Counted from the first letter of the stretch, positions 7,961 to 17,213 are shown. The stretch: 64,000 nucleotides of DNA from Phreatobacter stygius (GCF_005144885.1 NZ_CP039690.1:6622873-6686872); one strand, 5' to 3'. The notes: generated by a model from the letters alone, not told the origin. Translations and numbers: made by a program.

Positions 7961-9579
7961 GCACACCGGTTCTCGAGGTCCGCGACCTGGTCATCCGCTC
8001 CGCCGCGCGGGTGGTCGTCGACCGCCTGAGCTTCACCCTTCACGCCGGCCGCACGCTGGCGCTGATCGGCGAGTCCGGTTCGGGCAAGTCGTCCACCGCC
8101 GCCGCCATCATGGGCTTGCTTCCCGCGGGCCTGTCGATCGCGCCCGGCAGCCACGTCGCGCTTGATGGCGCGACGCTTCAGCCGGATGACGAGGCCGCCA
8201 TGCGGCCGTTGCGCGGCCGCGCCATGGCCATGGTCTTTCAGGACCCGATGAGCTGCCTCAATCCCACCATGGCGGTTGGCGGCCAGATCGACGAAGCCCT
8301 GCGCCGGTCTGGCTCGGCGGCAGCTTCGGCACGCCGCGTGCGCGCCGCGGCCCTGCTCGAAGCGGTCGAGCTGACAAACCCGGGCGCGGTCCTGCGGCGC
8401 TACCCGCACGAACTCTCCGGCGGCCAGCAGCAGCGCGTCATGCTGGCCATGGCGCTGGCGGCCGAGCCGAAACTGCTGATTGCCGACGAGCCGACCAGCG
8501 CGCTCGACGCCAGCGTCCAGGCCGACATCCTGGCGCTGCTGGAGCGGCTCCAGGCCAAATTCGGCATGGCCATGCTGTTCATCACCCATGACCTCGGCGC
8601 CGCGGCCCGCCTCGCCCATGACGTCATCGTCCTGCAGGCCGGCTCGGCCGTCGAGCAGGGGCCGGCACGGCGCGTGCTCGAACGCCCGGACCATCCCTAT
8701 GCGCGGAGCCTCGTCTCGGTCCGCCGCATGCTGGCGACGCCACCCGCGCCGGACCCGATCGATCGCCCGCTCGTCCTATCGGTCGATGATCTCCGCTTCG
8801 ACTATCCGGCGCGCCGGCTGTTCGACCGCCGCTTCCGCGCGCTCGACGGCGTGTCGCTGACGCTTGCGGCCGGCAAGACGCTCGGCATCCTCGGCGAATC
8901 CGGTTCGGGCAAGAGCACGCTGGCCGGCCTTGTCGCCGGGCTGGTCCAGGGCGCCTCCGGTGATATCAGGCTGTTCGGCACCTCGCTCGCGGCCCACGGT
9001 TTCCGCATGCCGCCGGCGCTCCGGCCGCGTTGCCAGATCGTCTTCCAGAACCCCTATGGCGCGCTCAATCCGCGGCTGACGGTGGAAGCCGCCATGCGCG
9101 AGCCGCTGCAACTGCTGCGTATCGGATCGGCGGCCGAACACCGCACCAGCATCATCGAGACGCTCGAAGCGGTCGGGCTCGGGGCGGAGCACCTCGGCTG
9201 TTATCCGCATCAGCTCTCGGGCGGCCAGCGCCAGCGGATCTGCATCGCCCGGGCGCTCCTGAGCAAGCCGGACCTGCTGGTCTGCGACGAGATCGTCTCG
9301 GCGCTCGACGCCACCATCCAGGTCCAGGTGCTGACCACGCTGAAGCGCCTGCAGCAGGAGCGCGGTTTCGCCATGCTGTTCATTGGCCATGACATCGAGG
9401 TGGTGCGCTGGGTCGCCGACGACATCGCGGTGATGCATCTGGGCCGGGTGGTCGACCACGGCCCGGCCGCGCGCGTCGTCAGCCAGCCGAGCGGCGCCTA
9501 TGCCCGGCACCTGATGGCGAGCGTCGCCTCCGGCAAGCCGGCGGCGACGCTACCGGATGCCGCGCCCGCCGCGGCCTGA
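7957..9579 (+). CDS. Fused ABC transporter ATPase (DppD-DppF type, two NBDs)
   Basis: 540 residues with two complete nucleotide-binding domains. Domain 1: Walker A GESGSGKS at 38-45, signature LSGGQQQR near 153-160, Walker B LLIADEP near 173-179. Domain 2: Walker A at 313-320, signature LSGGQRQR near 420-427, Walker B LLVCDE near 440-445. The fusion replaces the separate DppD and DppF subunits and powers import by the permeases upstream. It ends the operon; the next gene is convergent only 21 bases away. Domain 2 reads DEIVSALD instead of DEPTSALD, a change after the catalytic glutamate that should not abolish ATPase activity. Confidence 0.9.
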   Translation: MSTPVLEVRDLVIRSAARVVVDRLSFTLHAGRTLALIGESGSGKSSTAAAIMGLLPAGLSIAPGSHVALDGATLQPDDEAAMRPLRGRAMAMVFQDPMSCLNPTMAVGGQIDEALRRSGSAAASARRVRAAALLEAVELTNPGAVLRRYPHELSGGQQQRVMLAMALAAEPKLLIADEPTSALDASVQADILALLERLQAKFGMAMLFITHDLGAAARLAHDVIVLQAGSAVEQGPARRVLERPDHPYARSLVSVRRMLATPPAPDPIDRPLVLSVDDLRFDYPARRLFDRRFRALDGVSLTLAAGKTLGILGESGSGKSTLAGLVAGLVQGASGDIRLFGTSLAAHGFRMPPALRPRCQIVFQNPYGALNPRLTVEAAMREPLQLLRIGSAAEHRTSIIETLEAVGLGAEHLGCYPHQLSGGQRQRICIARALLSKPDLLVCDEIVSALDATIQVQVLTTLKRLQQERGFAMLFIGHDIEVVRWVADDIAVMHLGRVVDHGPAARVVSQPSGAYARHLMASVASGKPAATLPDAAPAAA

Positions 9580-9600
9580 TCCCGGCGGCAAGCTGGCGGC

Positions 9601-10437
9601 TCACGCCTCGCGGCTGCGTCCGGGATAATCCGGATCGGGCAGGAACGGGTAAGGCCCGGCAGCCTTCTCGACATAGGCGGTGTGGCTGATCAGCCCCGTC
9701 TCGACGCTCCAGTAATGCAGGTGGAAGGCCGCCGGTTCGAAATTGAACGCGGGCTGCGCACCCTCGCGCATGTCGAGCACCACCTGGTGGGCGACGCTCG
9801 GCGCGATCATCGCCAGAGTGCCGGCGAACATCGTCTGGATCGGCCGGTGATGATGGCCGCACAGAATGCGCACGACCTGGCTGTTGGCGCGAATGATCGC
9901 GGCGAGTTCATCGACACCTTCGACCAGCATGATGTTGTCCATGAGCTGCAGGCCGCAGGCAAAGGGCGGATGGTGCATGACGATGACGGTGGGTTTGGCC
10001 TTGTCCTCGGCCAGCCGTTCGGCGAGCCATTCCAGGCGCCGCGGGCAGAGCCGGCCGGCACCCGAACCGGGGATCACCGTGTCGAGGCCGATCAACCTGA
10101 GGGGCCCGAGGTCGGTGGCCCATTGGGCATATTTGTCGTGCTGGGCAAGGCCCGGAAAGTCGGCCAGCACGGCCTTCAGGTTCTCGCGCCGGTCGTGATT
10201 GCCGGGGATCAGCCAGACCGGCATGGGCAGCCGCGCCAGGAGGCGCTTCAGGTTCTCATATTCGGCGACGAGACCATTATCGGTCAGGTCGCCGGAAATC
10301 ACCACGACATCGGGGCGCGGGGCCAGCGCCAGCACCGCTTCGAGCGCCCTTTCGGTCAGGGCATTGGTCTCGGCGGTGCGATAGGCCGGCAGGCCGACAG
10401 GGCGGATGTGGAGATCGGTCAGATGGGCAATCAGCAT
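9601..10437 (-). CDS. GpdQ-like binuclear metallophosphodiesterase
   Basis: 278 residues. The metal ligands fall at D8, H10, D50, N80, H156, H195 and H197, with H81 as the active-site histidine. These are the very positions I recall for Enterobacter aerogenes glycerophosphodiesterase GpdQ, and the flanks (LIPGNHD, MHHPPF, CGHHH) agree. It should cleave glycerophosphodiesters or other small phosphodiesters in the cytoplasm; cyclic-nucleotide phosphodiesterase (CpdA-like) activity is the main alternative. The ATG at 10437 is used because the upstream extension contains heptamer-repeat sequence. It is convergent with the organophosphorus importer operon and probably part of the same scavenging function. 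A CTGTCAT half-box lies upstream. Confidence 0.82.
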   Translation of the reverse strand: MLIAHLTDLHIRPVGLPAYRTAETNALTERALEAVLALAPRPDVVVISGDLTDNGLVAEYENLKRLLARLPMPVWLIPGNHDRRENLKAVLADFPGLAQHDKYAQWATDLGPLRLIGLDTVIPGSGAGRLCPRRLEWLAERLAEDKAKPTVIVMHHPPFACGLQLMDNIMLVEGVDELAAIIRANSQVVRILCGHHHRPIQTMFAGTLAMIAPSVAHQVVLDMREGAQPAFNFEPAAFHLHYWSVETGLISHTAYVEKAAGPYPFLPDPDYPGRSREA

Positions 10438-10479
10438 GATGAGCTCGCAAGGGTGATGGCCGTCGCCTAGCCCTCGGTG

Positions 10480-10497
10480 ATGACAGAACGACGACGA
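10480..10497 (-). promoter_or_regulatory. Weak candidate Pho box upstream of the GpdQ-like gene
   Basis: On the minus strand TCGTCGT is followed after four bases by CTGTCAT. The second unit matches the PhoB repeat perfectly and the first matches four of seven, at the correct 11-base period. It lies about 45 bases upstream of the start at 10437. Suggestive only. Confidence 0.25.
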
Positions 10498-10504
10498 TGC
10501 GAGT

Positions 10505-10525
10505 GGCAAGTGGCAAGTGGCAAGT
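10505..10525. repeat. Heptamer tandem repeat (3 x GGCAAGT)
   Basis: Three perfect GGCAAGT copies are followed by a linker (10526 onward, GTGCCGCAAGCGCGTCGCGCG) and then a palindromic repeat. The same arrangement with GGCGAGT units recurs at 20631. Confidence 0.85.
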
Positions 10526-10548
10526 GTGCCGCAAGCGCGTCGCGCGAA

Positions 10549-10581
10549 AACCCTCACCCTAAGAAGACGCGGGCGAGGGTT
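10549..10581. repeat. Palindromic intergenic repeat (REP-like)
   Basis: An imperfect palindrome with outer arms AACCCTC and GAGGGTT, the same family as the elements at 20695, 26694, 33338 and 39421. It lies between the divergent GpdQ-like and SnoaL-like genes. Confidence 0.7.
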
Positions 10582-10676
10582 GGTGCGCCGCCCTCGCCGC
10601 GACTTGACCTCCGCGGTAATGGGAGCCCGCCGGCCGCCGCGTCATGATCCGTGCCTTCCGCCGTGAGGAGACGAGC

Positions 10677-11462
10677 ATGAGAACCACCGCCGAATTCGCC
10701 GATCGTTATGTCGCCATGTGGAACGAGACGGACGTCGGCCCGCGCCGAAACTTGGTCACCGAGATCTGGATGCCCGACGCCCATTTCACCGGCTCGCTCG
10801 CCGAAGGCCGTGGCCATGACCGGATCGATGCGGCGCTCGCCGCGGTCCAGCGGCGCTTTGCCGGCCATTCATTGCGGCTTGCCGGTCCCGCCGACGCCAT
10901 CGGCGCCTATCTGCGCCTGCCCTGGATCCTGGCGGAAGTCGACGGGTCGACCGTTGCGAGAGGGACCGATATCGGCACCCGGTCGCCGGACGGCAGGCTG
11001 GAGGCCGCCGTCAGCTTCTTCGACCTCCAGCCGCACAAGGCGGACGCCGGCAAGCCGGCCTGGTCGGCCGCGAGCTGGGCGGCGTTCTGGGCCAATCCGG
11101 ACCCGGAGGTGGCGCGCCGCCGCGTCCCCAATGTCGTCAGGCCGGATGTGACGGCCCATTGGCCGCACCGCAGCGCGCCGGTGCGCGGCGTCGACGACTA
11201 TCGCGACTATATCCTGCAGCTGCTGGCGCTGGTGCCGGATCTCCGCCTGACCATGGAGGAGCACGTCACCGAGGGCGACAGCACCTTCATCCGCTGGAGC
11301 GGCAAGGGAACCGGCGTCGAGGGCCCCTTCCATTGCACCGGCGTCGATCGCATCCGGGTCTCGCAAGGACGGGTCATCGAGAACCGGATCTATTCCGACC
11401 ATCTGATCTTCCAGGCCTTGGCCGCCAAGGTCGATGACGCCTGGGCGAGCCGCGCGGCCTGA
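10677..11462 (+). CDS. Tandem SnoaL-like (NTF2-fold) protein
   Basis: 261 residues made of two NTF2/SnoaL-like halves: residues about 1-120 (AEFADRYVAMWNE, then HFTGSLAEGRG) and about 140-255 (RPDVTAHWPH, GVDDYRDYILQLLALVPDLRL, VIENRIYSDHLI). The second half has the WSGKGTG strand usual for SnoaL-like hydratases and cyclases. The ATG at 10677 is chosen for its strong GTGAGGAG site. No catalytic reaction can be assigned. It precedes the TetR-linked cluster in the same direction but has no copy of that cluster's palindrome upstream, so it may not belong to the regulon. Confidence 0.72.
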   Translation: MRTTAEFADRYVAMWNETDVGPRRNLVTEIWMPDAHFTGSLAEGRGHDRIDAALAAVQRRFAGHSLRLAGPADAIGAYLRLPWILAEVDGSTVARGTDIGTRSPDGRLEAAVSFFDLQPHKADAGKPAWSAASWAAFWANPDPEVARRRVPNVVRPDVTAHWPHRSAPVRGVDDYRDYILQLLALVPDLRLTMEEHVTEGDSTFIRWSGKGTGVEGPFHCTGVDRIRVSQGRVIENRIYSDHLIFQALAAKVDDAWASRAA

Positions 11463-11522
11463 CGATGCCGTGGCGGGCCCCGGCGACTTCGGACGTCTTG
11501 GGCCCGTCATCCGCATTGACAT

Positions 11523-11539
11523 TGACTGACCGCCAGTCA
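11523..11539. promoter_or_regulatory. TetR-regulon operator, copy 1 (MHS transporter)
   Basis: TGACTGACCGCCAGTCA: perfect six-base inverted arms around five bases. The left arm overlaps a TTGACT that could serve as a -35 element. It lies about 60 bases before the transporter ATG. The same palindrome occurs upstream of three other units in this cluster. Confidence 0.75.
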
Positions 11540-11600
11540 TTATCATGAATGGAAACCGGCCTGTATCGGCGGACCAAGAATCAACAATGAGGAGAGGGGA

Positions 11601-12899
11601 ATGAGCGTCGCAATCCATTCGACAACCACCGTCGAGCAGCCGTCACGAACCCGCGCGATCGTCGCCGGATCGGTCGGCAATGTCCTGGAATGGTATGATT
11701 TCGCGGTCTACGCCTTCCTGGTGCCGGTCATTTCGTCCCTGTTCTTTCCGGCCAAGACCGAGCTCCTCTCGATCCTGTTCGCCTTTGCTGCATTCGGTGC
11801 CGGTTTCGTCACGCGTCCGCTCGGCGCGATCCTGTTCGGCATCTACGGCGATCGCGCCGGCCGGCGCGCAAGTCTCGCGGCGATATCGATCCTGATGGGG
11901 CTCGCGACGCTCACGATAGGACTGTTGCCGACCTATGAGACCGTCGGAGTCTGGGCAACCGTCGCTCTGGTCTGCGCCCGGCTCCTGCAAGGCCTTTCCG
12001 CGGGCGGAGAATATGGCGGCGCCATCCCCTTCCTGGTCGAATTCGCCGCGAAGGGGAAGCGAGGCGTCGTCGGCAGCTGGCAGCAGATCGGCAATGGCCT
12101 GGGGCTGCTGCTCGGCGCGCTCTTTGCTTATGCGCTCACCGCCAGCCTGTCCGCCGAGGACCTGAAGAACTGGGGATGGCGCATTCCCTTCATCCTCGGC
12201 GCCCTGCCCGCGGTCGTCGGCATCTATCTTCGCCTGCGCCTGCCCGACACGCCGGTCTTCGAGAAGCTCGAATTGCAATCCGCCAAGGCGGTCACCCCGC
12301 TTCGGGCGGTCGCCACCACCTATCGCAGCAACACGCTTCTGGTCTTCGCCATGGTCCTGCAGCTCGCCGTCGGCTTTTACATCGTCCTCACCTTCATGCC
12401 GACCTATCTCGGCCTGGTCAGCCGGCTGACCCGCGCCGATGCCCTGCTCATCACCAGCGCGGGCCTGGTGTCCTACATGGTCTTCTGCTTCATCGCCGGC
12501 GCACTGTCCGATCGCTGGGGCCGAAAGCCGCTCCTGCTGATCTCGAGCATCGGTTATGTCGTTCTCACCTACCCGCTGTTCCTGCTGGTCGCCTCGGGCC
12601 AATTCGCCCTGGCTCTGTTCGCCGAGATCGTCATGGCCGCCCTTCTCGGTTTCGCCGGCGGGCCGATCTCGGCGGCTTGCGCCGAGGCCGCCCCGGCCAA
12701 GGTCCGTTCGACCGTGGTGGCGATCGGCGTGGCCTTTTCGATCACCATCTTCGGCGGCTTCGCGCCGTTCCTCGGCACCTATCTGATTGCGACGTTCAAC
12801 ACGCCGCTGGCGCCGGCGTTCTACGCCATCGCGGCCGCCGCGATCACCTCCGTCGTCGTGTTCAGGATGCGTGAAACGGCCTTCGACGAGATGACCTGA
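11601..12899 (+). CDS. MFS transporter, metabolite:H+ symporter (MHS) family
   Basis: 432 residues with about twelve membrane segments and the hallmark start of the MHS family (GNVLEWYDFAVYAF). The loop after TM2 has GDRAGRRASL and the central repeat has DRWGRKPLL. MHS members import organic acids, osmolytes and aromatic acids with protons (ProP, KgtP, ShiA). The start has an excellent GGAGAGGGG site. It is the first gene of the TetR-linked cluster, directly behind operator copy 1, and is probably the entry route for the compound taken apart by the amidohydrolases downstream. The substrate is not predictable. Confidence 0.88.
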   Translation: MSVAIHSTTTVEQPSRTRAIVAGSVGNVLEWYDFAVYAFLVPVISSLFFPAKTELLSILFAFAAFGAGFVTRPLGAILFGIYGDRAGRRASLAAISILMGLATLTIGLLPTYETVGVWATVALVCARLLQGLSAGGEYGGAIPFLVEFAAKGKRGVVGSWQQIGNGLGLLLGALFAYALTASLSAEDLKNWGWRIPFILGALPAVVGIYLRLRLPDTPVFEKLELQSAKAVTPLRAVATTYRSNTLLVFAMVLQLAVGFYIVLTFMPTYLGLVSRLTRADALLITSAGLVSYMVFCFIAGALSDRWGRKPLLLISSIGYVVLTYPLFLLVASGQFALALFAEIVMAALLGFAGGPISAACAEAAPAKVRSTVVAIGVAFSITIFGGFAPFLGTYLIATFNTPLAPAFYAIAAAAITSVVVFRMRETAFDEMT

Positions 12900-12968
12900 G
12901 GCCCCGCCCGCGCCTCGCGGCCGGACCGGGCGACACGCCGCGGCTTCGGCGGATCCGGGCCGGTATTT

Positions 12969-12985
12969 TGACTGACGATCAGTCA
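12969..12985. promoter_or_regulatory. TetR-regulon operator, copy 2 (hydrolase-ligase-amidase unit)
   Basis: TGACTGACGATCAGTCA is perfect over seven bases on each side of CGA. A TTGACT at 12968-12973 overlaps the left arm, as in copies 1 and 3. It lies about 115 bases before the hydrolase ATG at 13101. Confidence 0.75.
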
Positions 12986-13100
12986 CACGACGAATGCCGC
13001 GACGGCCGACCAGGCCGCCGACGGCACCGCCATGCGCGGGCAACACCACACCCTCGCAAGCCCGCTGCATTCGGGCCTGGAGGCAACAAGGACACCGGCC

Positions 13101-14048
13101 ATGACCATGGAAACCAAGGCGGCATCGCCGAACATTCTCGACCTGTTCGCCGCCGCTTTCACCGAGATCCGCGCGATACGGAATTCCGAAATGGTCGAGA
13201 TGACCGACGACATGCGCCGGAGCGCGAAGGCAAGCACGGTCAGCCTGTCGCGCGGCGCGCTTCACTACGAACTGGTCGGCCCGGACGATGGCCCGGTCGC
13301 GGTTCTGCTCTCGGGCGCGACATTGCCCATGTGGGTCTGGGATCCCGTCATGGCGCCGCTCGCCGCCGTCGGGTTCCGGGTGCTGCGCTTCAACTATTAC
13401 GGCCGTGGCTGTTCCGATTGTCCGTTCGATCCGCAGGATCCGGCCTTTTTCAACGCCCAGATCACCGAACTCACCGAAGCGCTTGCGCTCCGGCCGCCTT
13501 TTCACATCGTCTCGATCGCCTTCGGTGCTCTCGTCGGCCTGCTCTACGCCGAACAGGCCCCCGCCAGGGTCGCGTCTCTGACGCTCATTGCCCCCGACGG
13601 CATGGGCACCAATGTCTCGCCGGGGCTCGGCCTGACGCTCACGCCCGGGCTCGGCGACTATCTGTTCGACCTCGTCGGCAACGACCTCCTGCTGCAGCGC
13701 ATGCCGACCTATTCCGACGACCGCGCCGTGGTCGCCGATCTCACCCGGCGCATCAGCGAGTGCTTTGCGGTCAAGGGTTACAAGCGTTCGGTCCTGTCCT
13801 CGATCCGCGAGATGCCGATCCATACGGCCGAAGCCTCCTATCGCGCGGTCGCCGCCAACCGGACCAGGACCCTGGTCCTGTGGGGGCGTCGCGACGGCAC
13901 CACGCCGGTCGCGATCATGGATCGCATCAGGCCGGTCATGCCCGATGCCGAATACCGCGTGCTCGAGGCCGCGCACCTGCCGCCCTACGAGGATCCGGAC
14001 CTCTTCCTCAGCGCCCTGCTGCCATTTCTGCGGTCGGCCGTCGGCTGA
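13101..14048 (+). CDS. Alpha/beta-hydrolase-fold protein with alanine at the nucleophile position
   Basis: 315 residues with a normal fold: oxyanion region LLSGATLPMWVWDP, RFNYYGRGCSD loop, acid D265 (LWGRRDG) and histidine H292 (AAHLPPYEDPD). The nucleophile elbow, usually G-x-S-x-G, reads S138-I-A140-F-G142-A, so the serine is replaced by alanine. It therefore cannot work as an ordinary serine esterase. Possible roles are a nucleophile-independent reaction such as a lyase or decarboxylase, or a ligand-binding role. The ATG at 13101 is favoured by AAGGA eight bases upstream. It heads a unit with the acyl-CoA synthetase and the amidase behind operator copy 2. Confidence 0.82.
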   Translation: MTMETKAASPNILDLFAAAFTEIRAIRNSEMVEMTDDMRRSAKASTVSLSRGALHYELVGPDDGPVAVLLSGATLPMWVWDPVMAPLAAVGFRVLRFNYYGRGCSDCPFDPQDPAFFNAQITELTEALALRPPFHIVSIAFGALVGLLYAEQAPARVASLTLIAPDGMGTNVSPGLGLTLTPGLGDYLFDLVGNDLLLQRMPTYSDDRAVVADLTRRISECFAVKGYKRSVLSSIREMPIHTAEASYRAVAANRTRTLVLWGRRDGTTPVAIMDRIRPVMPDAEYRVLEAAHLPPYEDPDLFLSALLPFLRSAVG

Positions 14049-14106
14049 GGTCGCCGGCCCACGGCCCCGTCGCCCGGCATTCCAGAACAACCTTCAAGAG
14101 GAACCC

Positions 14107-15756
14107 ATGTTTGGACTCATGCAGGAGCAGCCGCTCCTCATCTCGTCGCTGATCGAACATGCCGCCGAGGCGCATGCCGATCGACAGGTCGTGTCGCGCG
14201 ACGCCGAGGGGCGCATCCGTGCCTTCGGCTATCGCGAGCTGGCGGCGCGCGCGCGGGCACTGGCGCGGGCCTTGATCGAACTCGGCGTCAGACCTGGCGA
14301 CCGGGTCGCGACACTGGCCTGGAACGACCACCGCCACATGGAGCTCTATTATGCCGTCTCCGGCATCGGCGCGGTGATCCATACCGTCAACCCGCGCCTG
14401 TTCCCGCAGCAGATCGGCTTCATTCTGAACCATGCGGAGAGCGTCTGCCTGTTCTTCGATCCGGGCTTCGGTGCCATGGTCGCTGAACTGGCCCCTGGCC
14501 TTTCCGGTCTTCGCCATGTCGTCGAGATGGCCGACGACGCCACCGTCCCGCCGCTGGGCGACCATGTCGTCCGGCACAGCTATGAGCGGCTGCTGGCGGG
14601 CCATGCCGGCGAATTCGCCTGGCCGCAGCTCGACGACCGCGCCGCTTCCGGGCTCTGCTACACCTCCGGGACGACAGGCGACCCCAAGGGCGTCCTCTAT
14701 GCGCACCGCTCGACGGTTCTGCATGCGCTGAGCGCAGGCGGACCCGGCGGTTTCGACGTGACCCGGGATGACGTCGTGCTCGCGGTGGTACCGCTGTTCC
14801 ACGTCAACGCCTGGGGCCTGCCTTATGTCTGTGCGCTGAGCGGCGCGACGCTCGTGCTCCCGGGCCCGAGGCTCGACGGCGCCAGCATCTACGAGCTGAT
14901 GCGCAGCCAGCTCTGCACCGTGGCCTTCGGCGTCCCGACGGTCTGGATGGGACTGCTCGATCATGTCAGCAACAATCCGCAGCTCCGCCCGCGCGACGAG
15001 CTCAGGCTGCAGCGCATCGTCATCGGCGGCGCCGCGGCTCCCGCCGCGCTCATCGACGGCCTTCAGGACCTTCTGGGCTGCGACGTCATTCTCGCCTGGG
15101 GCATGACCGAACTCAGCCCGCTCGGCAGCATCGGCCGCGTCCCACGCAAGGGCGAGCTGGCCGATGAGGACGAAAGGCGCCGGCGCCTCGCCAAGCAGGG
15201 ACGCGCCGTGTTCGGCGTCACGATGAAGATCGTCGATGCCGACGGGCGCCCCCTGCCCCGCGATGGCCGCGCCGCCGGCCGGCTGCTGGTTCGCGGCCCG
15301 TGGGTCACGTCCGGCTACTTCCGCCACGACGAGCCGTTGCTCGACGCCGATGGCTTCTTCGAGACCGGCGACATCGCGACGATCGATCCTTCCGGTGATC
15401 TCGAAATCACCGATCGCATGAAGGACGTGATCAAGTCCGGCGGCGAATGGATTTCCTCCATCGAGCTCGAAGGCGTGGCGGCGAGCCATCCGGCCGTCGC
15501 CGAGGCCGCCGTCATCGCCATGGCTCATCCGAAATGGCAGGAGCGGCCACTGCTGATCGTCCGGCTGCGCGCGGGCATGGCCGCCTCGGCGAGCGACATT
15601 CTCGGCCATATGGCGCCGCGCGTCGCCAGGTGGTGGCTGCCCGACGACATCGCCTTCGTCGACGACATCCCGCACACCGCGACCGGCAAGATCCAGAAAA
15701 CCAAGCTGCGCGAGCGGTTTGCACGACACCAGGCCCTGCAGCCCGAGCCGAGCTGA
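14107..15756 (+). CDS. Acyl-CoA synthetase (AMP-forming, fatty/aryl acid type)
   Basis: 549 residues of the ANL superfamily. It has the P-loop [11 protein letters not shown] (185-195), WGMTELSP (A5), [20 protein letters not shown] (A7/A8) and the C-terminal lysine in TATGKIQK. It activates a carboxylic acid to its AMP ester and then to CoA thioester. The [23 protein letters not shown] insert resembles medium- or long-chain synthetases, but the acid is unknown. An AGAGGA site precedes the ATG, and the hydrolase ends 58 bases earlier. In context it probably activates the acid released by the amidohydrolases for beta-oxidation-like breakdown. Confidence 0.88.
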   Translation: MFGLMQEQPLLISSLIEHAAEAHADRQVVSRDAEGRIRAFGYRELAARARALARALIELGVRPGDRVATLAWNDHRHMELYYAVSGIGAVIHTVNPRLFPQQIGFILNHAESVCLFFDPGFGAMVAELAPGLSGLRHVVEMADDATVPPLGDHVVRHSYERLLAGHAGEFAWPQLDDRAASGLCYTSGTTGDPKGVLYAHRSTVLHALSAGGPGGFDVTRDDVVLAVVPLFHVNAWGLPYVCALSGATLVLPGPRLDGASIYELMRSQLCTVAFGVPTVWMGLLDHVSNNPQLRPRDELRLQRIVIGGAAAPAALIDGLQDLLGCDVILAWGMTELSPLGSIGRVPRKGELADEDERRRRLAKQGRAVFGVTMKIVDADGRPLPRDGRAAGRLLVRGPWVTSGYFRHDEPLLDADGFFETGDIATIDPSGDLEITDRMKDVIKSGGEWISSIELEGVAASHPAVAEAAVIAMAHPKWQERPLLIVRLRAGMAASASDILGHMAPRVARWWLPDDIAFVDDIPHTATGKIQKTKLRERFARHQALQPEPS

Positions 15757-15798
15757 CGGGCCGGGCCACGCACCCACAAGCGAGAGAGGATGACACCC

Positions 15799-17199
15799 AT
15801 GACCACATCGTCAACCGGCGCCTTCGACAGCGTCGCGGATATCATCGCGGCGGTCCGGTCAGGCCGGACGTCGCCGCGCGACGTCGTCGACGCCGCCATT
15901 CAGCGGGCACGCGCGGCGAGCCCGCTGAATGCCTTCATCTCGATCGCCGATGCGATCCCCGACGCGTTGATCGCGGCGGCCGCGGACAAGCCCCTGGCCG
16001 GCATTCCGATCGCGGTGAAGGACAATACCGATGCCGTCGACTTCCCCTGCACCGGCGGCACGCCGGCGCTCCGCGACTGGCGGCCGGCGACCGACGCAAC
16101 CGCCGTGGCGCGCCTGAAGGCGGCCGGCGCCATCGTCATCGGCAAGGCCAATCTGCACGAACTGGCCGCCGGCATGACTTCGAACAACCCGACCTTCGGC
16201 CCCGTGCTCAACCCCTATGATCGCCGCCTGATCGCCGGTGGCAGCAGTGGCGGCAGCGCCGCGGCGGTTGCCGCCGGCATCGTGCCGGCGAGCCTCGGTT
16301 CGGACACCGCCGGCTCGAACCGGGTTCCCGCTTCGCTTTGCGGCTGTGTCGGGTTTCGTCCCACCGTCGGTCGTTATCCGACCGATGGCGTGATCCCGCT
16401 ATCGCTGACCCGCGACACCATCGGGATTTTCGCCCACACGGTCAGCGATGCCCAGCACCTCGACGGCATCGTCGCCGGGCGTCCGGCGGCAGCGAAACGG
16501 TCGGGCCTGAAGGGCCGCCGGCTCGGCGTGCCGCGCCCCTATTTCTACGAAGCGCTCGACAGCGAGACACAGGCCGTCATCGAGACGGCACTCGGGCGGC
16601 TGAGCGAGGCCGGAGCGGTCCTGGTGGACACCGAGGTCAGGGACATCGGCGCGCTGGTCGGCCCGATCACGCTCGGCCTGATCTTCTACGAGACCCTGCG
16701 CGACATTTCGGTCTACCTGGCCCGCAGCCGCTGCCCGGTCCGGGCCTGGGAAATCGTCGACCAGATGGCAAGCACGGTGGAGCGCGGCTGGCTCGAGGCC
16801 GAGATCTGGGGCGAGAGCCTGCCGACCAGCGCCTATAACGACATTCTCGCGCGCGGCCGCCCGGCGGTTCAGCAAGCTTATCGCGACTGCTTTGCCAGGC
16901 ACGATCTCGACGCACTGGTCTTGCCGACGACCGCCATCCCGGCCCGGCCGGCGGGCCAGGACGAGACGGTGAAACTCAACGGCCGGGACGTGCCGACGCT
17001 CGCGACCTATATGCGCAACACCGACCCGACTTCGGTCGCCGGCATGCCCAGCATTTCCGTCCCGGCCGGCCTGACCGTTTCCGGCCTGCCTGTCGGCCTG
17101 ATGTTCGACGGCCTTGCTGGCAGCGACGGCGACCTGCTCGACATCGCCGCCGGCTTCCAGGCCCTGGCGCCGAGATTGCCGCGCCCGACCGCAAGCTGA
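15799..17199 (+). CDS. Amidase signature family enzyme
   Basis: About 466 residues with the complete amidase triad: lysine K74 (IAVKDNTD), cis-serine near S149 (GGSSGGS) and nucleophile S173 (SDTAGSNRVPAS). It hydrolyses an amide to acid and ammonia or amine. The RVPASLCGCVGFRPTVGRYP region resembles indoleacetamide and mandelamide hydrolases, but the substrate is open. The ATG at 15799 is chosen because GAGAGG lies nine bases upstream; the ATG at 15790 abuts that site. It follows the acyl-CoA synthetase by 42 bases and is probably cotranscribed with it. Confidence 0.88.
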   Translation: MTTSSTGAFDSVADIIAAVRSGRTSPRDVVDAAIQRARAASPLNAFISIADAIPDALIAAAADKPLAGIPIAVKDNTDAVDFPCTGGTPALRDWRPATDATAVARLKAAGAIVIGKANLHELAAGMTSNNPTFGPVLNPYDRRLIAGGSSGGSAAAVAAGIVPASLGSDTAGSNRVPASLCGCVGFRPTVGRYPTDGVIPLSLTRDTIGIFAHTVSDAQHLDGIVAGRPAAAKRSGLKGRRLGVPRPYFYEALDSETQAVIETALGRLSEAGAVLVDTEVRDIGALVGPITLGLIFYETLRDISVYLARSRCPVRAWEIVDQMASTVERGWLEAEIWGESLPTSAYNDILARGRPAVQQAYRDCFARHDLDALVLPTTAIPARPAGQDETVKLNGRDVPTLATYMRNTDPTSVAGMPSISVPAGLTVSGLPVGLMFDGLAGSDGDLLDIAAGFQALAPRLPRPTAS

Positions 17200-17213
17200 C
17201 GGCTCGACGCGCC

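Noticed and set aside
10677-11462. SnoaL-like gene as a member of the TetR regulon
   Set aside because: No copy of the palindrome lies upstream; the first copy is between this gene and the transporter, so membership is unsupported.
11643-14090. 815-codon open frame antisense to the MHS transporter and hydrolase
   Set aside because: It is a mirror of two convincing genes in high-G+C DNA, rich in Arg/Gly/Asp, with no recognisable domain.
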